A DNA stretch of 64,000 nt, taken from Terrabacter sp. Root181. GTDB lineage: Bacteria; Actinomycetota; Actinomycetes; Actinomycetales; Dermatophilaceae. Location: assembly GCF_001428505.1 (NCBI RefSeq), contig NZ_LMHU01000001.1, positions 1,567,813 to 1,631,812 on the forward strand, written 5' to 3'. Below are positions 37,880 through 47,241 of this stretch, piece after piece. A program made the position numbers and the translations under genes. Position 1 is the stretch's first letter, and every line of letters begins with the position of its first letter. The notes beneath the pieces were generated by a model. The model saw only the letters and a list, made by a program, of their open reading frames with translations. It had not been told where the DNA came from and ran no database searches.

Positions 37880-38524
37880 TCAGTGCTTCTTCGGGCGCTC
37901 GGGCTTCTCGACGCGGCCGCCGCCGGGCTGCCACAGCACGTCGCCGCCGACCGGCTTGTTGGCGATGCGGGCGAGGATGAAGAGCAGGTCCGAGAGGCGG
38001 TTGAGGTACTTCGCGGTGAGGACGTTGACGCCGCCGACACCCTTCGCGTCGGTGCCCTCGGGCGCGGGTTCGGTGCCGTGCTGGTCGACGGCCGCCCAGG
38101 CGGAGCGCTCGGCGCGACGAACGATGGTCGTCGCGAGGTGCAGGTGGGCCGAGCCCGCCGTGCCTCCGGGGAGGATGAACGACCTGAGCTTCTCGACCTG
38201 CTCGAGGTAGTGGTCGCAGTCGGTCTCCAGGTCGTCGATCCAGGGCTGCTCGACGCGCAGGGGCGGGTAGTCGTAGGCCGGTCGCAGCGGCGTCGACAGG
38301 TCGGCGCCGACGTCGAAGAGCTCGTTCTGCACGCGCTGCAGGGTGGCCCTCACCTCCTCCGGCAGGTCGCCGCACGCGACCGCGATGCCGATGGCGGCGT
38401 TGGCCTCGTTGGAGTCGGCGTACGCGTGGAGCCGGGCGTCGTTCTTGCTGACCCGCGAGAAGTCGCCGAGGCTCGTCGTGCCGTCGTCGCCGGTGCGCGT
38501 GTAGATCCGCGTCAGGTTGACCAT
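37880..38524 (-). CDS. pduO: Cob(I)alamin adenosyltransferase, PduO type
   Basis: Attaches adenosyl from ATP to cob(I)alamin, making adenosylcobalamin for the B12 mutase encoded at 40473. 214 residues. [21 protein letters not shown] is the N-terminal ATP-binding motif, [11 protein letters not shown] the conserved contact, and [25 protein letters not shown] and [14 protein letters not shown] the helical-bundle motifs. Position next to murA is conserved in actinobacteria (Rv1314c). Divergent from murA by 66 bases. Confidence 0.95.
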   Translation of the reverse strand: MVNLTRIYTRTGDDGTTSLGDFSRVSKNDARLHAYADSNEANAAIGIAVACGDLPEEVRATLQRVQNELFDVGADLSTPLRPAYDYPPLRVEQPWIDDLETDCDHYLEQVEKLRSFILPGGTAGSAHLHLATTIVRRAERSAWAAVDQHGTEPAPEGTDAKGVGGVNVLTAKYLNRLSDLLFILARIANKPVGGDVLWQPGGGRVEKPERPKKH

Positions 38525-38590
38525 GGGGCCACTCTCTCACCCGCGCCGGAGGGTCCGTCGGTCGGTCGGCGCCCCGATAGGGTTCGGTGG

Positions 38591-39877
38591 GTGAGAGAGC
38601 GATTCCGGGTCGTCGGTGGTGCCCACCTCGTGGGCGAGGTCGCCGTCGTCGGCGCCAAGAACAGTGCCCTCAAGCTGATGGCCGTGGCGCTGCTGGCCGT
38701 GGGCCGCACGACCCTGACGAACGTCCCGGCCATCGCCGACGTGACGATCATGGCCGAGCTGCTACGCCGTCTCGGTGTGGGCGTCGACTACGACCCGGCC
38801 GCCGGGGTCGTCGTCCTCGACGTGCCCGAGCGCATCGGTCACCGCGCCGACTACGAGCTCGTACGCGCACTGCGGGCCTCCATCTCCGTGCTCGGTCCGC
38901 TCGTCGCCCGGGTGGGGGAGGCCGACGTCGCCGTGCCCGGTGGCGACGCCATCGGCTCGCGCGGGCTCGACCTCCACGCCGCCGGTCTCGAGGCGCTGGG
39001 GGCCGAGGTTCACGTGACGCACGGCTACCTCGTCGCCACCGCTCCGAACGGTCTGCGCGGCGCCGACATCCGGCTCGACTTCCCGAGCGTCGGCGCCACC
39101 GAGAACATCCTCACCGCGGCGGTCCTGGCCCGCGGCACGACGACGATCGACAACGTCGCCAAGGAGCCCGAGATCATCGACATCGCCGAGATGCTCGTCT
39201 CGATGGGCGCCCGCCTCGAGGGTGCCGGCACGTCGCGCATCACCGTCCACGGCGTCGACGCCCTGGCCCCGACGCGGCACGCGGTCGTGTCCGACCGCAT
39301 CGCGGCCGGCACCTGGGCCTTCGCGGCCGCCACGACGCGCGGCGACATCGAGGTCGTCGGCGGCGTCGCCCAGCACCTGAGGGCCCCCCTCGGCGCCCTG
39401 GAGGAGGCCGGCTGCCACGTCGAGGTCACCGGCCGCGGCTTCCGGGTCTCCGCCGTCGAGCGACGCCCGCGAGCCTTCGACGTCGCGACCCTGCCCTACC
39501 CGGGCTTCCCGACCGACCTGCAGCCCTTCGCGCTGTCCTACAACGCCGTCGCGGACGGCTCGGCGATGGTCACCGAGAACCTCTTCGAGGCCCGCTTCCG
39601 CACGGTCCAGGAGCTGGCCCGTCTCGGGGCCGATGCCCAGATCGACGGGCACCATGTCATGACCCACGGCGTCCCGATGCTCTCCGGTGCCCCGGTCGAG
39701 AGCAGCGACATCCGCTCCGGCGCGGCCCTCGTGATCGCCGGCCTCGTGGCCGAGGGCGACACCCTCGTGAGCGGCGTGCACCACATCGACCGCGGCTACC
39801 CGCGCTTCGAGCAGGCCCTGCGTGCACTCGGTGCCGACGTCACGCGCGAGCCCGACGACGAGCCCCCGTTCGAGTAG
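38591..39877 (+). CDS. murA: UDP-N-acetylglucosamine 1-carboxyvinyltransferase (Asp active site)
   Basis: First committed step of peptidoglycan synthesis: enolpyruvyl transfer from PEP to UDP-GlcNAc. 428 residues from GTG 38591. [11 protein letters not shown] carries the KN pair. In the mobile loop, [18 protein letters not shown] has Asp (about D119) where Escherichia coli has catalytic Cys115. Same Cys-to-Asp exchange as M. tuberculosis, where it prevents fosfomycin alkylation. FPTDLQPF and [10 protein letters not shown] confirm the family. Confidence 0.96.
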   Translation: MRERFRVVGGAHLVGEVAVVGAKNSALKLMAVALLAVGRTTLTNVPAIADVTIMAELLRRLGVGVDYDPAAGVVVLDVPERIGHRADYELVRALRASISVLGPLVARVGEADVAVPGGDAIGSRGLDLHAAGLEALGAEVHVTHGYLVATAPNGLRGADIRLDFPSVGATENILTAAVLARGTTTIDNVAKEPEIIDIAEMLVSMGARLEGAGTSRITVHGVDALAPTRHAVVSDRIAAGTWAFAAATTRGDIEVVGGVAQHLRAPLGALEEAGCHVEVTGRGFRVSAVERRPRAFDVATLPYPGFPTDLQPFALSYNAVADGSAMVTENLFEARFRTVQELARLGADAQIDGHHVMTHGVPMLSGAPVESSDIRSGAALVIAGLVAEGDTLVSGVHHIDRGYPRFEQALRALGADVTREPDDEPPFE

Positions 39878-40072
39878 GTCGGCCACCCGCTCCCGGAGGT
39901 CGGCGCCGCGGAACGTCCGTTTTGTCGGGAGCGCTCAGGGCTCGCACGGAACGTCGCGACGTTCTTCGCTCGATGTTCGTATTTTCTTGACCACTTCTTG
40001 ACTCCTAGGGGCAACGTTCTGGCTGGCTGAGGCGTCATCATGGGTGACGGCACAGCGTTGAGAGGGGTCTAC
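39878..40072 (+). promoter_or_regulatory. Regulatory region before the STAS gene
   Basis: 195 bases. GCTCCCG (39889-39895) pairs with CGGGAGC (39926-39932) around a 30-base loop ending in TTTTGT, a possible murA terminator. GAACGTCGCGACGTTC (39949-39964) is a perfect 16-bp palindrome, a likely protein-binding site. An AT-rich stretch with TTGACC (39987-39992) and TTGACT (39998-40003) suggests a -35 region. The region ends with GAGAGGGG before the ATG at 40073. Confidence 0.5.
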
Positions 40073-40432
40073 ATGACGCTGAACACCCACCGCAGGGGTC
40101 CGGTCAGAGTGCTCGAGGCACCCGACGGCCACGATGTCATCATCGAGGGGCGTCTCGACGTCCACACGGTGCCCGACATCCGTGACGCGATCCACGCGGT
40201 CATCATCCAGGGGCCCGGCGAGCTGCGCCTGCACCTCGGCGATGCCGAGATCGGCGACGCCACGGGCCTCGGCGTCATCGTCCACCTCCACCGGCGGGCC
40301 ACCCGCGCCGACCGGCGGCTGCTGCTCGTCGACGCGAGCGACCGCACGACGCGGCTGCTGCGCGGCTGCCGGCTCGAGCGCATCCTCGCCCCGCGCCACC
40401 CCGCCCTGACTGTGGCGCCTCTCACCGCCTGA
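40073..40432 (+). CDS. STAS-domain protein (anti-sigma-factor antagonist-like)
   Basis: 119 residues from ATG 40073, chosen for GAGAGGGG seven bases upstream. VIIEGRLDVHTVPDIRDAIHAV is the STAS N-terminal strand-helix. In the phospho-site region the sequence is LGDAEIGDATGLGVIVHLHRR: the usual Ser after the Asp is an Ala-Thr pair (DATG), so the acceptor would be Thr if it is phosphorylated at all. Such proteins release sigma factors by binding anti-sigma kinases. No kinase gene is adjacent. Confidence 0.85.
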   Translation: MTLNTHRRGPVRVLEAPDGHDVIIEGRLDVHTVPDIRDAIHAVIIQGPGELRLHLGDAEIGDATGLGVIVHLHRRATRADRRLLLVDASDRTTRLLRGCRLERILAPRHPALTVAPLTA

Positions 40433-40472
40433 GCGCCTCCCCGCAGCTGCACCCCGCCGCTACCGTCGAGCC

Positions 40473-42554
40473 ATGTCTTCGACGGAGAGCACGCCGCAGC
40501 CGGACGCCCGGGTGACGCCCGACCGACCGTGGGTCATGCGCACGTATGCCGGCCACTCGAGTGCCGCTGCGAGCAACGCGCTCTACCGTCGCAACCTCTC
40601 CAAGGGGCAGACCGGGCTCTCCGTCGCCTTCGACCTGCCGACCCAGACCGGCTACGACCCCGACCACCTGCTCTCGCGCGGCGAGGTGGGCAAGGTCGGT
40701 GTCCCGATCAGCCACATCGGCGACATGGCGGCGTTGTTCGAGTCGATCCCGCTGCGCGAGATGAACACCTCGATGACGATCAACGCGACGGCGATGTGGA
40801 TGCTCGCGCTCTACCAGGTCGCGGCCGAGCGCCAGGCCGAGGCCGCAGGCGAGGACCCCGCCACGTGGGTGCACGCCCTGGCCGGCACGACGCAGAACGA
40901 CATCATCAAGGAGTACCTCTCCCGGGGAACCTACGTCTTCCCGCCCGCTCCGTCCCTGCGGCTCATCACCGACATGATCACCTACACGGTGCGCGAGATC
41001 CCGAAGTGGAACCCGATCAACATCTGCAGCTACCACCTGCAGGAGGCCGGGGCGACGCCCGTGCAGGAGATCGCGTACGCCATGTCGACCGCGGTCGCGG
41101 TGCTCGACGCCGTGCGTGACTCGGGGCAGGTGCCACCCGAGGAGTTCGCGAGCGTCGTCGCCCGGATCTCGTTCTTCGTCAACGCCGGCGTGCGCTTCGT
41201 CGAGGAGATGTGCAAGATGCGCGCCTTCGTGCAGCTCTGGGACGAGCTGACGCGCGAGCGCTACGGCGTCACCGACGCGAAGGCCCGGCGCTTCCGGTAC
41301 GGCGTGCAGGTCAACAGCCTGGGCCTCACCGAGGCGCAGCCCGAGAACAACGTGCAGCGCATCGTCCTCGAGATGCTCGCCGTGACGCTCTCCAAGGACG
41401 CGCGCGCCCGCGCGATCCAGCTGCCGGCGTGGAACGAGGCGCTCGGCCTCCCGCGGCCGTGGGACCAGCAGTGGAGCCTGCGCATGCAGCAGGTGCTCGC
41501 CTACGAGTCCGACCTGCTCGAGCACGACGACCTCTTCGCCGGGTCGGTCGTCGTCGAGGCCAAGGTCGCCGAGCTCGTCGCGGGGGCCAAGGCCGAGATG
41601 GCCCGCGTCGAGGAGCTGGGCGGTGCGGTCGCCGCGGTCGAGTCCGGCTACATGAAGTCGGCGCTCGTCGCCTCGCACGCCGAGCGTCGCCGTCGCATCG
41701 AGTCCGGCGAAGCGGTGATCGTGGGTCTCAACCGCTTCGAGACCACCGAGCCCAACCCGCTCACGGCCGACCTCGACACGGCGATCCAGACCGTCGACGC
41801 CGACGTGGAGCGGCACGCCTCCGAGGCCGTACGCGAGTGGCGCGAGACCCGTGACGCCGACCCCGAGCGCCGGGCGAGGGCCGCGGCGGCCATGGAGCGC
41901 CTGCGCACCGACGCGGCGTCGGACGCCAACCTCATGGCGGCCTCGCTCGAGTGCGCCCGCGCCGACGTCACGACGGGGGAGTGGGCGGGCGCGCTGCGCG
42001 AGCGGTTCGGGGAGTACCGCGCCCCCACCGGGGTGTCCGGCTCGGTCGGGGTCGGTTCGAGCGAGCCCGGCGACGCCCTGTCCCACATCCGCGAGCTCGT
42101 CGCCCGCACCGGCGAGGAGCTCGGCGAGAAGCTGCGCATCCTCGTCGGCAAGCCCGGCCTGGACGGCCACAGCAACGGCGCCGAGCAGGTGGCGGTGCGG
42201 GCCCGCGACGCCGGCTTCGAGGTCGTCTACCAGGGCATCCGGCTCACCCCTGAGCAGATCGTCGCGGCCGCCGTCGCCGAGGACGTCCACCTCGTCGGGC
42301 TCTCGATCCTCAGCGGCTCGCACATGGAGCTCGTCCCCGAGGTGCTCCGGGGGCTGCGCGAGGCGGGTGCCAGCGACGTGCCGGTCATCGTCGGCGGCAT
42401 CATCCCCGAGTCCGACGCCGCGGCGCTGCGGGCTGCCGGGGTGGCCATGGTCTTCACGCCGAAGGACTTCGGGCTCAACGACATCATGGGCGAGATGGTC
42501 GGTGTGATCCGTGCCGCACGTGGTCTTGCACCCCTCGAGTCCGCGCCCGCCTGA
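40473..42554 (+). CDS. ecm: Ethylmalonyl-CoA mutase (B12-dependent, MeaA type)
   Basis: Adenosylcobalamin radical isomerase turning (2R)-ethylmalonyl-CoA into methylsuccinyl-CoA in the ethylmalonyl-CoA pathway. 693 residues. N-terminal TIM barrel (MRTYAGHSSAAASNALYRRN, FDLPTQTGYDPDH, NICSYHLQEAGATP) and C-terminal cobalamin domain (from about 545) with GKPGLDGHSNGAEQ (DxHxxG cobalt ligand), SILSGSH and GGIIPESD. The GLDGHSNGAEQ form and the single-chain fusion distinguish Ecm/MeaA from methylmalonyl-CoA mutase. Related pathway genes lie at 44447, 49783, 52945, 53522 and 54747. Confidence 0.92.
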   Translation: MSSTESTPQPDARVTPDRPWVMRTYAGHSSAAASNALYRRNLSKGQTGLSVAFDLPTQTGYDPDHLLSRGEVGKVGVPISHIGDMAALFESIPLREMNTSMTINATAMWMLALYQVAAERQAEAAGEDPATWVHALAGTTQNDIIKEYLSRGTYVFPPAPSLRLITDMITYTVREIPKWNPINICSYHLQEAGATPVQEIAYAMSTAVAVLDAVRDSGQVPPEEFASVVARISFFVNAGVRFVEEMCKMRAFVQLWDELTRERYGVTDAKARRFRYGVQVNSLGLTEAQPENNVQRIVLEMLAVTLSKDARARAIQLPAWNEALGLPRPWDQQWSLRMQQVLAYESDLLEHDDLFAGSVVVEAKVAELVAGAKAEMARVEELGGAVAAVESGYMKSALVASHAERRRRIESGEAVIVGLNRFETTEPNPLTADLDTAIQTVDADVERHASEAVREWRETRDADPERRARAAAAMERLRTDAASDANLMAASLECARADVTTGEWAGALRERFGEYRAPTGVSGSVGVGSSEPGDALSHIRELVARTGEELGEKLRILVGKPGLDGHSNGAEQVAVRARDAGFEVVYQGIRLTPEQIVAAAVAEDVHLVGLSILSGSHMELVPEVLRGLREAGASDVPVIVGGIIPESDAAALRAAGVAMVFTPKDFGLNDIMGEMVGVIRAARGLAPLESAPA

Positions 42555-42574
42555 GCAGGCGTAGCGTCGCAGGT

Positions 42575-42922
42575 ATGAGCGACCTGCAGTGCGCCGCGCG
42601 CATCATCGTCGTCAACCCACCGGCGCTCACGGACGTCCCGTGGCTCGCTTCGACGATCCACCTCGAGAAGGTCCAGGCGGTGTATGCCGCCGACGACGTC
42701 CCTGACACCGGCCCGGTCGAGTCGCTGGCCGACGACCTCGGCGTCCCCTCGCACCTCGGCCACGGCGACCTGCACGACGGCACGTCGGGCCTCGAGGAGC
42801 TCGTCGACCGGCACCGCGGCGAGACCGTCGTCGTCGTGCGCGGCGGCGACGACACCGACCCGGTCCTGCTCCTCGTCGACGCCGACGGGGTCACCCGACA
42901 GCCGATCGAGGGCCTGTCCTGA
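42575..42922 (+). CDS. Small protein resembling a degenerate histidine phosphatase
   Basis: 115 residues. The order of elements (IIVVNPPALTD at the start, WLASTIHLEKVQAVYAAD, GLEELVDRHRGETVVVVRGG near the end) recalls the phosphoglycerate-mutase-like fold, but the RHG loop is VNPP and the second catalytic His (SHG) is RGG, so catalysis is not expected. Similarity is weak and by pattern only. It overlaps the AlkD-like gene (ATGA) and follows ecm by 20 bases, so it shares a transcript. Confidence 0.6.
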   Translation: MSDLQCAARIIVVNPPALTDVPWLASTIHLEKVQAVYAADDVPDTGPVESLADDLGVPSHLGHGDLHDGTSGLEELVDRHRGETVVVVRGGDDTDPVLLLVDADGVTRQPIEGLS

Positions 42923-43611
42923 TGGCGGTGGCGGCGACCGCCGACGTCGTCGTCGCCGAGCTCGAGGCCGAGCGATCCCCGGACGCGCTCGCCGCGGTGC
43001 GGGGGCGACTCACGCCCGACGAGGAGGCCTTCGGGGTGCGGATGGGCACGCTCTTCGCCGTCGCGAAGCGGCACACGGGCCTGCCCCTGGCCGAGGTCGT
43101 GCGGCTGCTGGCCCATCCGGCGTTCGAGCCGCGCATGGCGGCTATGTGCATCCTGGACTTCAAGGCCAGGCGCAAGCGTCCCGGCCACCACGAGCGGGGC
43201 ACGCTGGCGCGGACCTACCTCGGCCACCACGACCGCATCACGACGTGGGACATGGTCGACCGCGCAGCGCCCCGGGTCGTCGGGCTCTGGCTCGTCGGTC
43301 GCGACAAGCACCTGCTGCACGACCTCGCCGTCTCGCCGGAGCCGCTGCGTCGGCGCACCGCCATGACGGCGCCCCTCGGGTTCCTCGGCACCGACGACCT
43401 CGAGGCGGGCTTCGACGTCGCAGCGCTGCTCTGTGCCGACCCGGATCCCTTGGTGCACAAGCCGGTCGGGATCTTCCTCAAGCACGCCGCCGTCCACGAC
43501 GCGGCGCGCGTGTCGGAGTTCCTCGACGAGCACGCGGGGCAGATGAAGAGGCCCGTCGTGCGTCTGGCCGTCGAGAAGCTGGGGCCCCAGGTGCGGTCAC
43601 GCTGGGTGTGA
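42922..43611 (+). CDS. DNA alkylation repair protein (AlkD-like HEAT fold)
   Basis: 229 residues. The family signature runs GVRMGTLFAVAKRHTG, LLAHPAFEPRMAAMCILDF, YLGHHDRITTWDMVDRAAP and LVHKPVGIFLKH. AlkD-type glycosylases use ALK/HEAT-like repeats to excise alkylated purines without flipping the base. Trp and Asp in TWDMVDRAAP correspond to the conserved catalytic region. Overlaps the previous gene by ATGA; convergent with nucS, another DNA-repair gene. Confidence 0.85.
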   Translation: MAVAATADVVVAELEAERSPDALAAVRGRLTPDEEAFGVRMGTLFAVAKRHTGLPLAEVVRLLAHPAFEPRMAAMCILDFKARRKRPGHHERGTLARTYLGHHDRITTWDMVDRAAPRVVGLWLVGRDKHLLHDLAVSPEPLRRRTAMTAPLGFLGTDDLEAGFDVAALLCADPDPLVHKPVGIFLKHAAVHDAARVSEFLDEHAGQMKRPVVRLAVEKLGPQVRSRWV

Positions 43612-43623
43612 CCGCGAGAGCGA

Positions 43624-43650
43624 GCCGGGTCGGAGGGCCCGCCACCCGGC
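43624..43650. terminator. Weak hairpin between convergent AlkD-like gene and nucS
   Basis: GCCGGGT (43624-43630) pairs with ACCCGGC (43644-43650). A GGCATAC word follows at once. With no T tract, function as bidirectional terminator is only suggested by the convergent setting. Confidence 0.4.
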
Positions 43651-43666
43651 ATACGCCCTCGGTGTG

Positions 43667-44362
43667 TCAGAAGAGACGCGACTCGGCGTCGTCGATGCCC
43701 TTGAGGGCGTCGTAGTCGAGGACGACGCAGCGGATGCCGCGGTCCTCGGCCAGTGTGCGCGCCTGCGGCTTGATCTGCTGGGCGGCGAAGACGCCGGTCA
43801 CGGGCGCGAGGTGCGGGTCGCGGTTCATCAGCTCGAGGTAGCGGGTCAGCTGCTCGACGCCGTCGATCTCGCCGCGGCGCTTGATCTCGACCGCGACGCT
43901 GGTGCCGACCGAGTCCCTGGCGAGGATGTCGACCGGACCGATGGCCGTCATGTACTCGCGGCGCACGAGCGACCAGCCGTGGCCGAGGGTGTGGATGTGC
44001 TCGGCGAGCAGGCGCTGCAGGTGGGCCTCGACACCGTCCTTGACGAGGCCCGGCTCGACGCCGAGCTCGTGGTCCCAGTCGTGCAGGACTTCGTGGATGA
44101 GGACCGTGAGGCGGTCCTCGCTCTTGGCGTGCTGCACCCGCCAGACGGCCATGATGCCGTCGGCGGTCTGCCCCTCGTCGGGCTCGACCTCGGCCATGGT
44201 GCACGGTGGCGACATCCAGTTGAGCGGCTTGTAGGAGCCGCCGTCGCTGTGGACGAGCACCGACCCGTCCGCCTTGACGACGAGGAGCCGGGTCGCGAGC
44301 GGGAGGTGGGCGGTGAGCCGACCGTCGTAGTCGACGCTGCACCGGGCTATGACGAGACGCAC
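43667..44362 (-). CDS. nucS: Endonuclease NucS (non-canonical mismatch repair)
   Basis: Actinobacteria lacking MutS/MutL use NucS to cut mismatched DNA and lower mutation rate. 231 residues from GTG 44362: N-terminal dimerisation/DNA-binding domain ([21 protein letters not shown]), RecB-like nuclease motifs ([29 protein letters not shown], with the D/ExK triad), and a C-terminal ESRLF tail suited to beta-clamp binding. Confidence 0.95.
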   Translation of the reverse strand: MRLVIARCSVDYDGRLTAHLPLATRLLVVKADGSVLVHSDGGSYKPLNWMSPPCTMAEVEPDEGQTADGIMAVWRVQHAKSEDRLTVLIHEVLHDWDHELGVEPGLVKDGVEAHLQRLLAEHIHTLGHGWSLVRREYMTAIGPVDILARDSVGTSVAVEIKRRGEIDGVEQLTRYLELMNRDPHLAPVTGVFAAQQIKPQARTLAEDRGIRCVVLDYDALKGIDDAESRLF

Positions 44363-44446
44363 CGGACCACCCTAGAGGAGCGCGCGTGGGCAGCGTCACG
44401 CCCCGGGCGGGTGTGGGCGGCGCACACCCTCTGCGAGACTCCACCC

Positions 44447-46225
44447 ATGGCTCGTGAGTTCACCAAGGTTGGCGTCATCGGACTCGGCACCATGGGTGCC
44501 GGCATCGTCGAGGTCTTCGCACGCAACGGCATCGACGTCGTCGCGGTGGAGGTCACCGACGAGGCGGTCGAGAAGGGCAAGGGCGTCCTGCAGCACTCGA
44601 CCGACCGGGCCGTCTCCCGCGGCAAGCTGTCTGCCGAGGACCAGGCCGCGCTCCATGCGCGGGTCCTCTTCACGAGCGACATGGCCGACCTCAAGGAGTG
44701 CCAGCTCGTCGTCGAGGCCGTGCCCGAGCACCTCGACCTCAAGAAGGACATCTTCGCCAGGCTCGACGCGATCGTCTCCGACGACGCGATCCTCGCGACC
44801 AACACGAGCTCGCTGCCCGTCACCGAGATCGCGGTCGCCACGATCAACCCCAAGCGCGTCGTCGGCATGCACTTCTTCAACCCGGCGCCCGTGCTCCAGT
44901 TCGTCGAGGTCATCAAGACGGTCATCACGAGCGACGAGATCTTCGAGGACGTCAAGGCGCTCGCCGAGCGGTTGGGCAAGAAGCCCGTCATCGTCGGCGA
45001 CAAGGCGGGCTTCATCGCCAACGCCCTCCTCTTCGGCTACCTCAACCACGCCGTCGCGATGTACGAGAGCAAGTACGCCACGCGCGAGGACATCGACGCC
45101 GCGATGAAGCTCGGCTGCGGCTACCCCATGGGCCCGCTCGCCCTGATGGACCTCATCGGCCTCGACACCGCCTACGAGATCCTCGACACGATGTACAAGC
45201 AGGGCCGCGACCGCCTGCACGCCCCGAGCCCGATCATCAAGCAGATGGTCAGCGCCGGGCTCAAGGGCCGCAAGAGCGGCCGCGGCTTCTACACGTACGC
45301 CGCGCCCGGCAGCTCGGCGGTCGTCGACGACGCGCTGACGCCCGCGGCCCCGGCGGACTCCACGGCCGGGACGCGTTCGATCCGCACGGTCGGCGTCGTG
45401 GGCTCGGGCACGATGGCGACCGGCATGGTCGAGGTCTTCGCCAAGGCCGGCCTCGACGTGACGTTCGTGGCGCGCAGCGATGCCAAGGTCGAGGCCGTGC
45501 GCTCGGCCCTCGCCAGGAGCCTCGAGAAGGCCGTCCAGCGCGGCAAGGCCACCGAACAGGACCGCGATGCGGCCCTCGCCCACGTGCGCGGCACGACGCG
45601 CCTCGAGGACCTCGCCCAGGTCGACCTCGTCGTCGAGGCGGTCGTCGAGGACCTCCCGGTCAAGCGGGCGCTCTTCGAGAACCTCGACGAGATCTGCCGC
45701 CCCGGCGCGATCCTCGCCACGACGACGAGCTCCCTGCCCGTCGTCGAGTGCGCGGCGGCCACCACGCGCCCGCAGGACGTCATCGGGATGCACTTCTTCA
45801 ACCCGGCACAGGTGATGCGGCTCGTCGAGGTCGTGCACACGGTCTCGACCGCCGACGACGTCGTCGCCACGGTGCAGGCCCTCTGTGCGACGGTGGGCAA
45901 GCACGCCGTGACGTGCGGCGACCGGGCCGGTTTCATCGTCAACGCCCTGCTCTTCCCCTACCTCAACGACGCCGTGAAGATGCTCGAGGCCAACTACTCG
46001 ACGGCCGACGACATCGACACCGCGATGAAGACCGGCTGCGGCCTGCCGATGGGCCCGTTCGAGCTGCTCGACGTCGTCGGCCTCGACGTGTCCCTCGCCA
46101 TCGAGCGCGAGCTCTACCTCGAGTTCCGCGAGCGTGGCTACGCCCCGGCGCCGCTGCTCGAGCACCTCGTCACCGCCGGCTACCTCGGCCGCAAGACGGG
46201 ACGGGGCTTCCGCACGTACGCCTGA
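44447..46225 (+). CDS. Tandem-fused 3-hydroxyacyl-CoA dehydrogenase
   Basis: 592 residues from ATG 44447, made of two complete 3-hydroxybutyryl-CoA dehydrogenase units of about 285 residues each. Each has an NAD site (VGVIGLGTMGAGIVEVF; VGVVGSGTMATGMVEVF), TNTSSLPVTEIA or TTTSSLPVVECA, the catalytic-His motif GMHFFNPA, and a C-terminal domain ending GRKSGRGFYTY or GRKTGRGFRTY. It reduces acetoacetyl-CoA or oxidises 3-hydroxyacyl-CoA. Both catalytic histidines are kept, so both halves may be active. It fits the acetoacetyl-CoA to hydroxybutyryl-CoA step before crotonyl-CoA. Confidence 0.92.
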   Translation: MAREFTKVGVIGLGTMGAGIVEVFARNGIDVVAVEVTDEAVEKGKGVLQHSTDRAVSRGKLSAEDQAALHARVLFTSDMADLKECQLVVEAVPEHLDLKKDIFARLDAIVSDDAILATNTSSLPVTEIAVATINPKRVVGMHFFNPAPVLQFVEVIKTVITSDEIFEDVKALAERLGKKPVIVGDKAGFIANALLFGYLNHAVAMYESKYATREDIDAAMKLGCGYPMGPLALMDLIGLDTAYEILDTMYKQGRDRLHAPSPIIKQMVSAGLKGRKSGRGFYTYAAPGSSAVVDDALTPAAPADSTAGTRSIRTVGVVGSGTMATGMVEVFAKAGLDVTFVARSDAKVEAVRSALARSLEKAVQRGKATEQDRDAALAHVRGTTRLEDLAQVDLVVEAVVEDLPVKRALFENLDEICRPGAILATTTSSLPVVECAAATTRPQDVIGMHFFNPAQVMRLVEVVHTVSTADDVVATVQALCATVGKHAVTCGDRAGFIVNALLFPYLNDAVKMLEANYSTADDIDTAMKTGCGLPMGPFELLDVVGLDVSLAIERELYLEFRERGYAPAPLLEHLVTAGYLGRKTGRGFRTYA

Positions 46226-46241
46226 CACCTACGCTGGAGCC

Positions 46242-46550
46242 ATGCCCTCGCGTCGTCGTCCCAGCAAGCACGCGCGCGAGCACGTGCCGCTCGACGTGAC
46301 GCGGATCCAGGGTGGCTCGACGCGCGAGGAGTCGTATGCCGGCACGCGCTGGACCGTGCGCTCGGTGAGCGGCGCGTCCGCCACCCGTGACTACCTGTGC
46401 CCGGGCTGCCAGCAGGACATCCCGCCGGGTCTGCCGCACGTGGTCGCGTGGCCGGCCGAGGGCGTCGGCGGGCTCGGTGACCGGCGCCACTGGCACACCG
46501 GGTGCTGGCAGCGGCGCGACGCTCGTCCGCCGGGCAACGCCTACCGCTGA
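46242..46550 (+). CDS. Small zinc-ribbon-like protein
   Basis: 102 residues from ATG 46242. A basic N-terminus is followed by YLCPGCQQDIPPGLPHVVAW and RRHWHTGCW. The Cys-x2-Cys...His...His-x2-Cys spacing suggests a treble-clef/HNH-like zinc site without full nuclease residues. This small family occurs widely in actinobacteria under vague names such as ATP/GTP-binding protein. Function unknown. It follows the dehydrogenase gene by 16 bases and ends at a strong terminator. Confidence 0.75.
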   Translation: MPSRRRPSKHAREHVPLDVTRIQGGSTREESYAGTRWTVRSVSGASATRDYLCPGCQQDIPPGLPHVVAWPAEGVGGLGDRRHWHTGCWQRRDARPPGNAYR

Positions 46551-46562
46551 CGACTCGTCCGG

Positions 46563-46604
46563 TCGATGTATCCGGCGGTCACCCGTGACCGCCGGATACA
46601 TCGA
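46563..46604. terminator. Bidirectional terminator (20-bp perfect stem)
   Basis: Bases 46563-46582 (TCGATGTATCCGGCGGTCAC) are followed by CC and the exact reverse complement (46585-46604). It sits between the convergent zinc-ribbon and TetR genes. Confidence 0.85.
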
Positions 46605-46633
46605 ACCGCGGAGGGCTTCGGGGCGTGAGGGGC

Positions 46634-47212
46634 TCAGGCGTCGAGGACAGGGGCTAGCTCGCGCGACACGAGGCGCAGGGGAGCGGTGTCGTGCTGGGCT
46701 CGGGCGAGCACGATGGCCCCCTCGAGTGCGCACAGCATGAGGGTCGAGAGCGCCTGCGCCCGTCGAGGGCCACGGCCCATCGCGACCAGGGCTGCGGCGA
46801 TCGGGCGCTGCCACGTCTGCAGGGCCGAGGCCGCCGCCTCCCGCACGGTGGCGTTGGTGTCCGCACAGTCGACGACCGCGGCGGCGACCGGGCAGCCTCG
46901 TTCGTAGTCACGCGACTCGAGGTCGGCCGCCCAGTCCTCGGCGATCGCCGCGAAGAGCCGCGCCGGGGTCGGACGCCGCATCCGTGCGACGTGCTCCTCG
47001 ACGCGTGCCGCAGCCCAGGTGCCGGCCCAGCCGAGCGCCTCGCCGACGAGCTGGTCCTTGCCGCCGGGGAAGTAGTGCTGGAGCGACCCCCGCGGGGCGC
47101 CGGCGTCGGCGACGACCTGCCGCAGGCCCGTGCCACCGACCCCGGCGCGGCGCAGGTGCTGGGCAGTCTCGTAGACGATGCGCTCGCGGTGTCCGCGGGT
47201 GCTGGCTGACAT
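46634..47212 (-). CDS. TetR-family regulator (LmrA/YxaF-like)
   Basis: 192 residues. Helix-turn-helix: RIVYETAQHLRRAGVGGTGLRQVVADAGAPRGSLQHYFPGGKDQLV; the PRGSLQHYFPGGKDQL recognition helix is that of the LmrA/YxaF group. Its C-terminal domain has RGCPVAAAVVDC. Divergent from a dehydrogenase gene, with two matching palindromes in between, so it probably represses both (inference). Confidence 0.92.
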   Translation of the reverse strand: MSASTRGHRERIVYETAQHLRRAGVGGTGLRQVVADAGAPRGSLQHYFPGGKDQLVGEALGWAGTWAAARVEEHVARMRRPTPARLFAAIAEDWAADLESRDYERGCPVAAAVVDCADTNATVREAAASALQTWQRPIAAALVAMGRGPRRAQALSTLMLCALEGAIVLARAQHDTAPLRLVSRELAPVLDA

Positions 47213-47241
47213 GTCGCCTCCGGTGCTCGGGTGATGACTCG

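Noticed and set aside
40473-42554. Methylmalonyl-CoA mutase
   Set aside because: The cobalamin domain has GLDGHSNGAEQ and the one-chain layout of ethylmalonyl-CoA mutase, and ccr and meaB are nearby.
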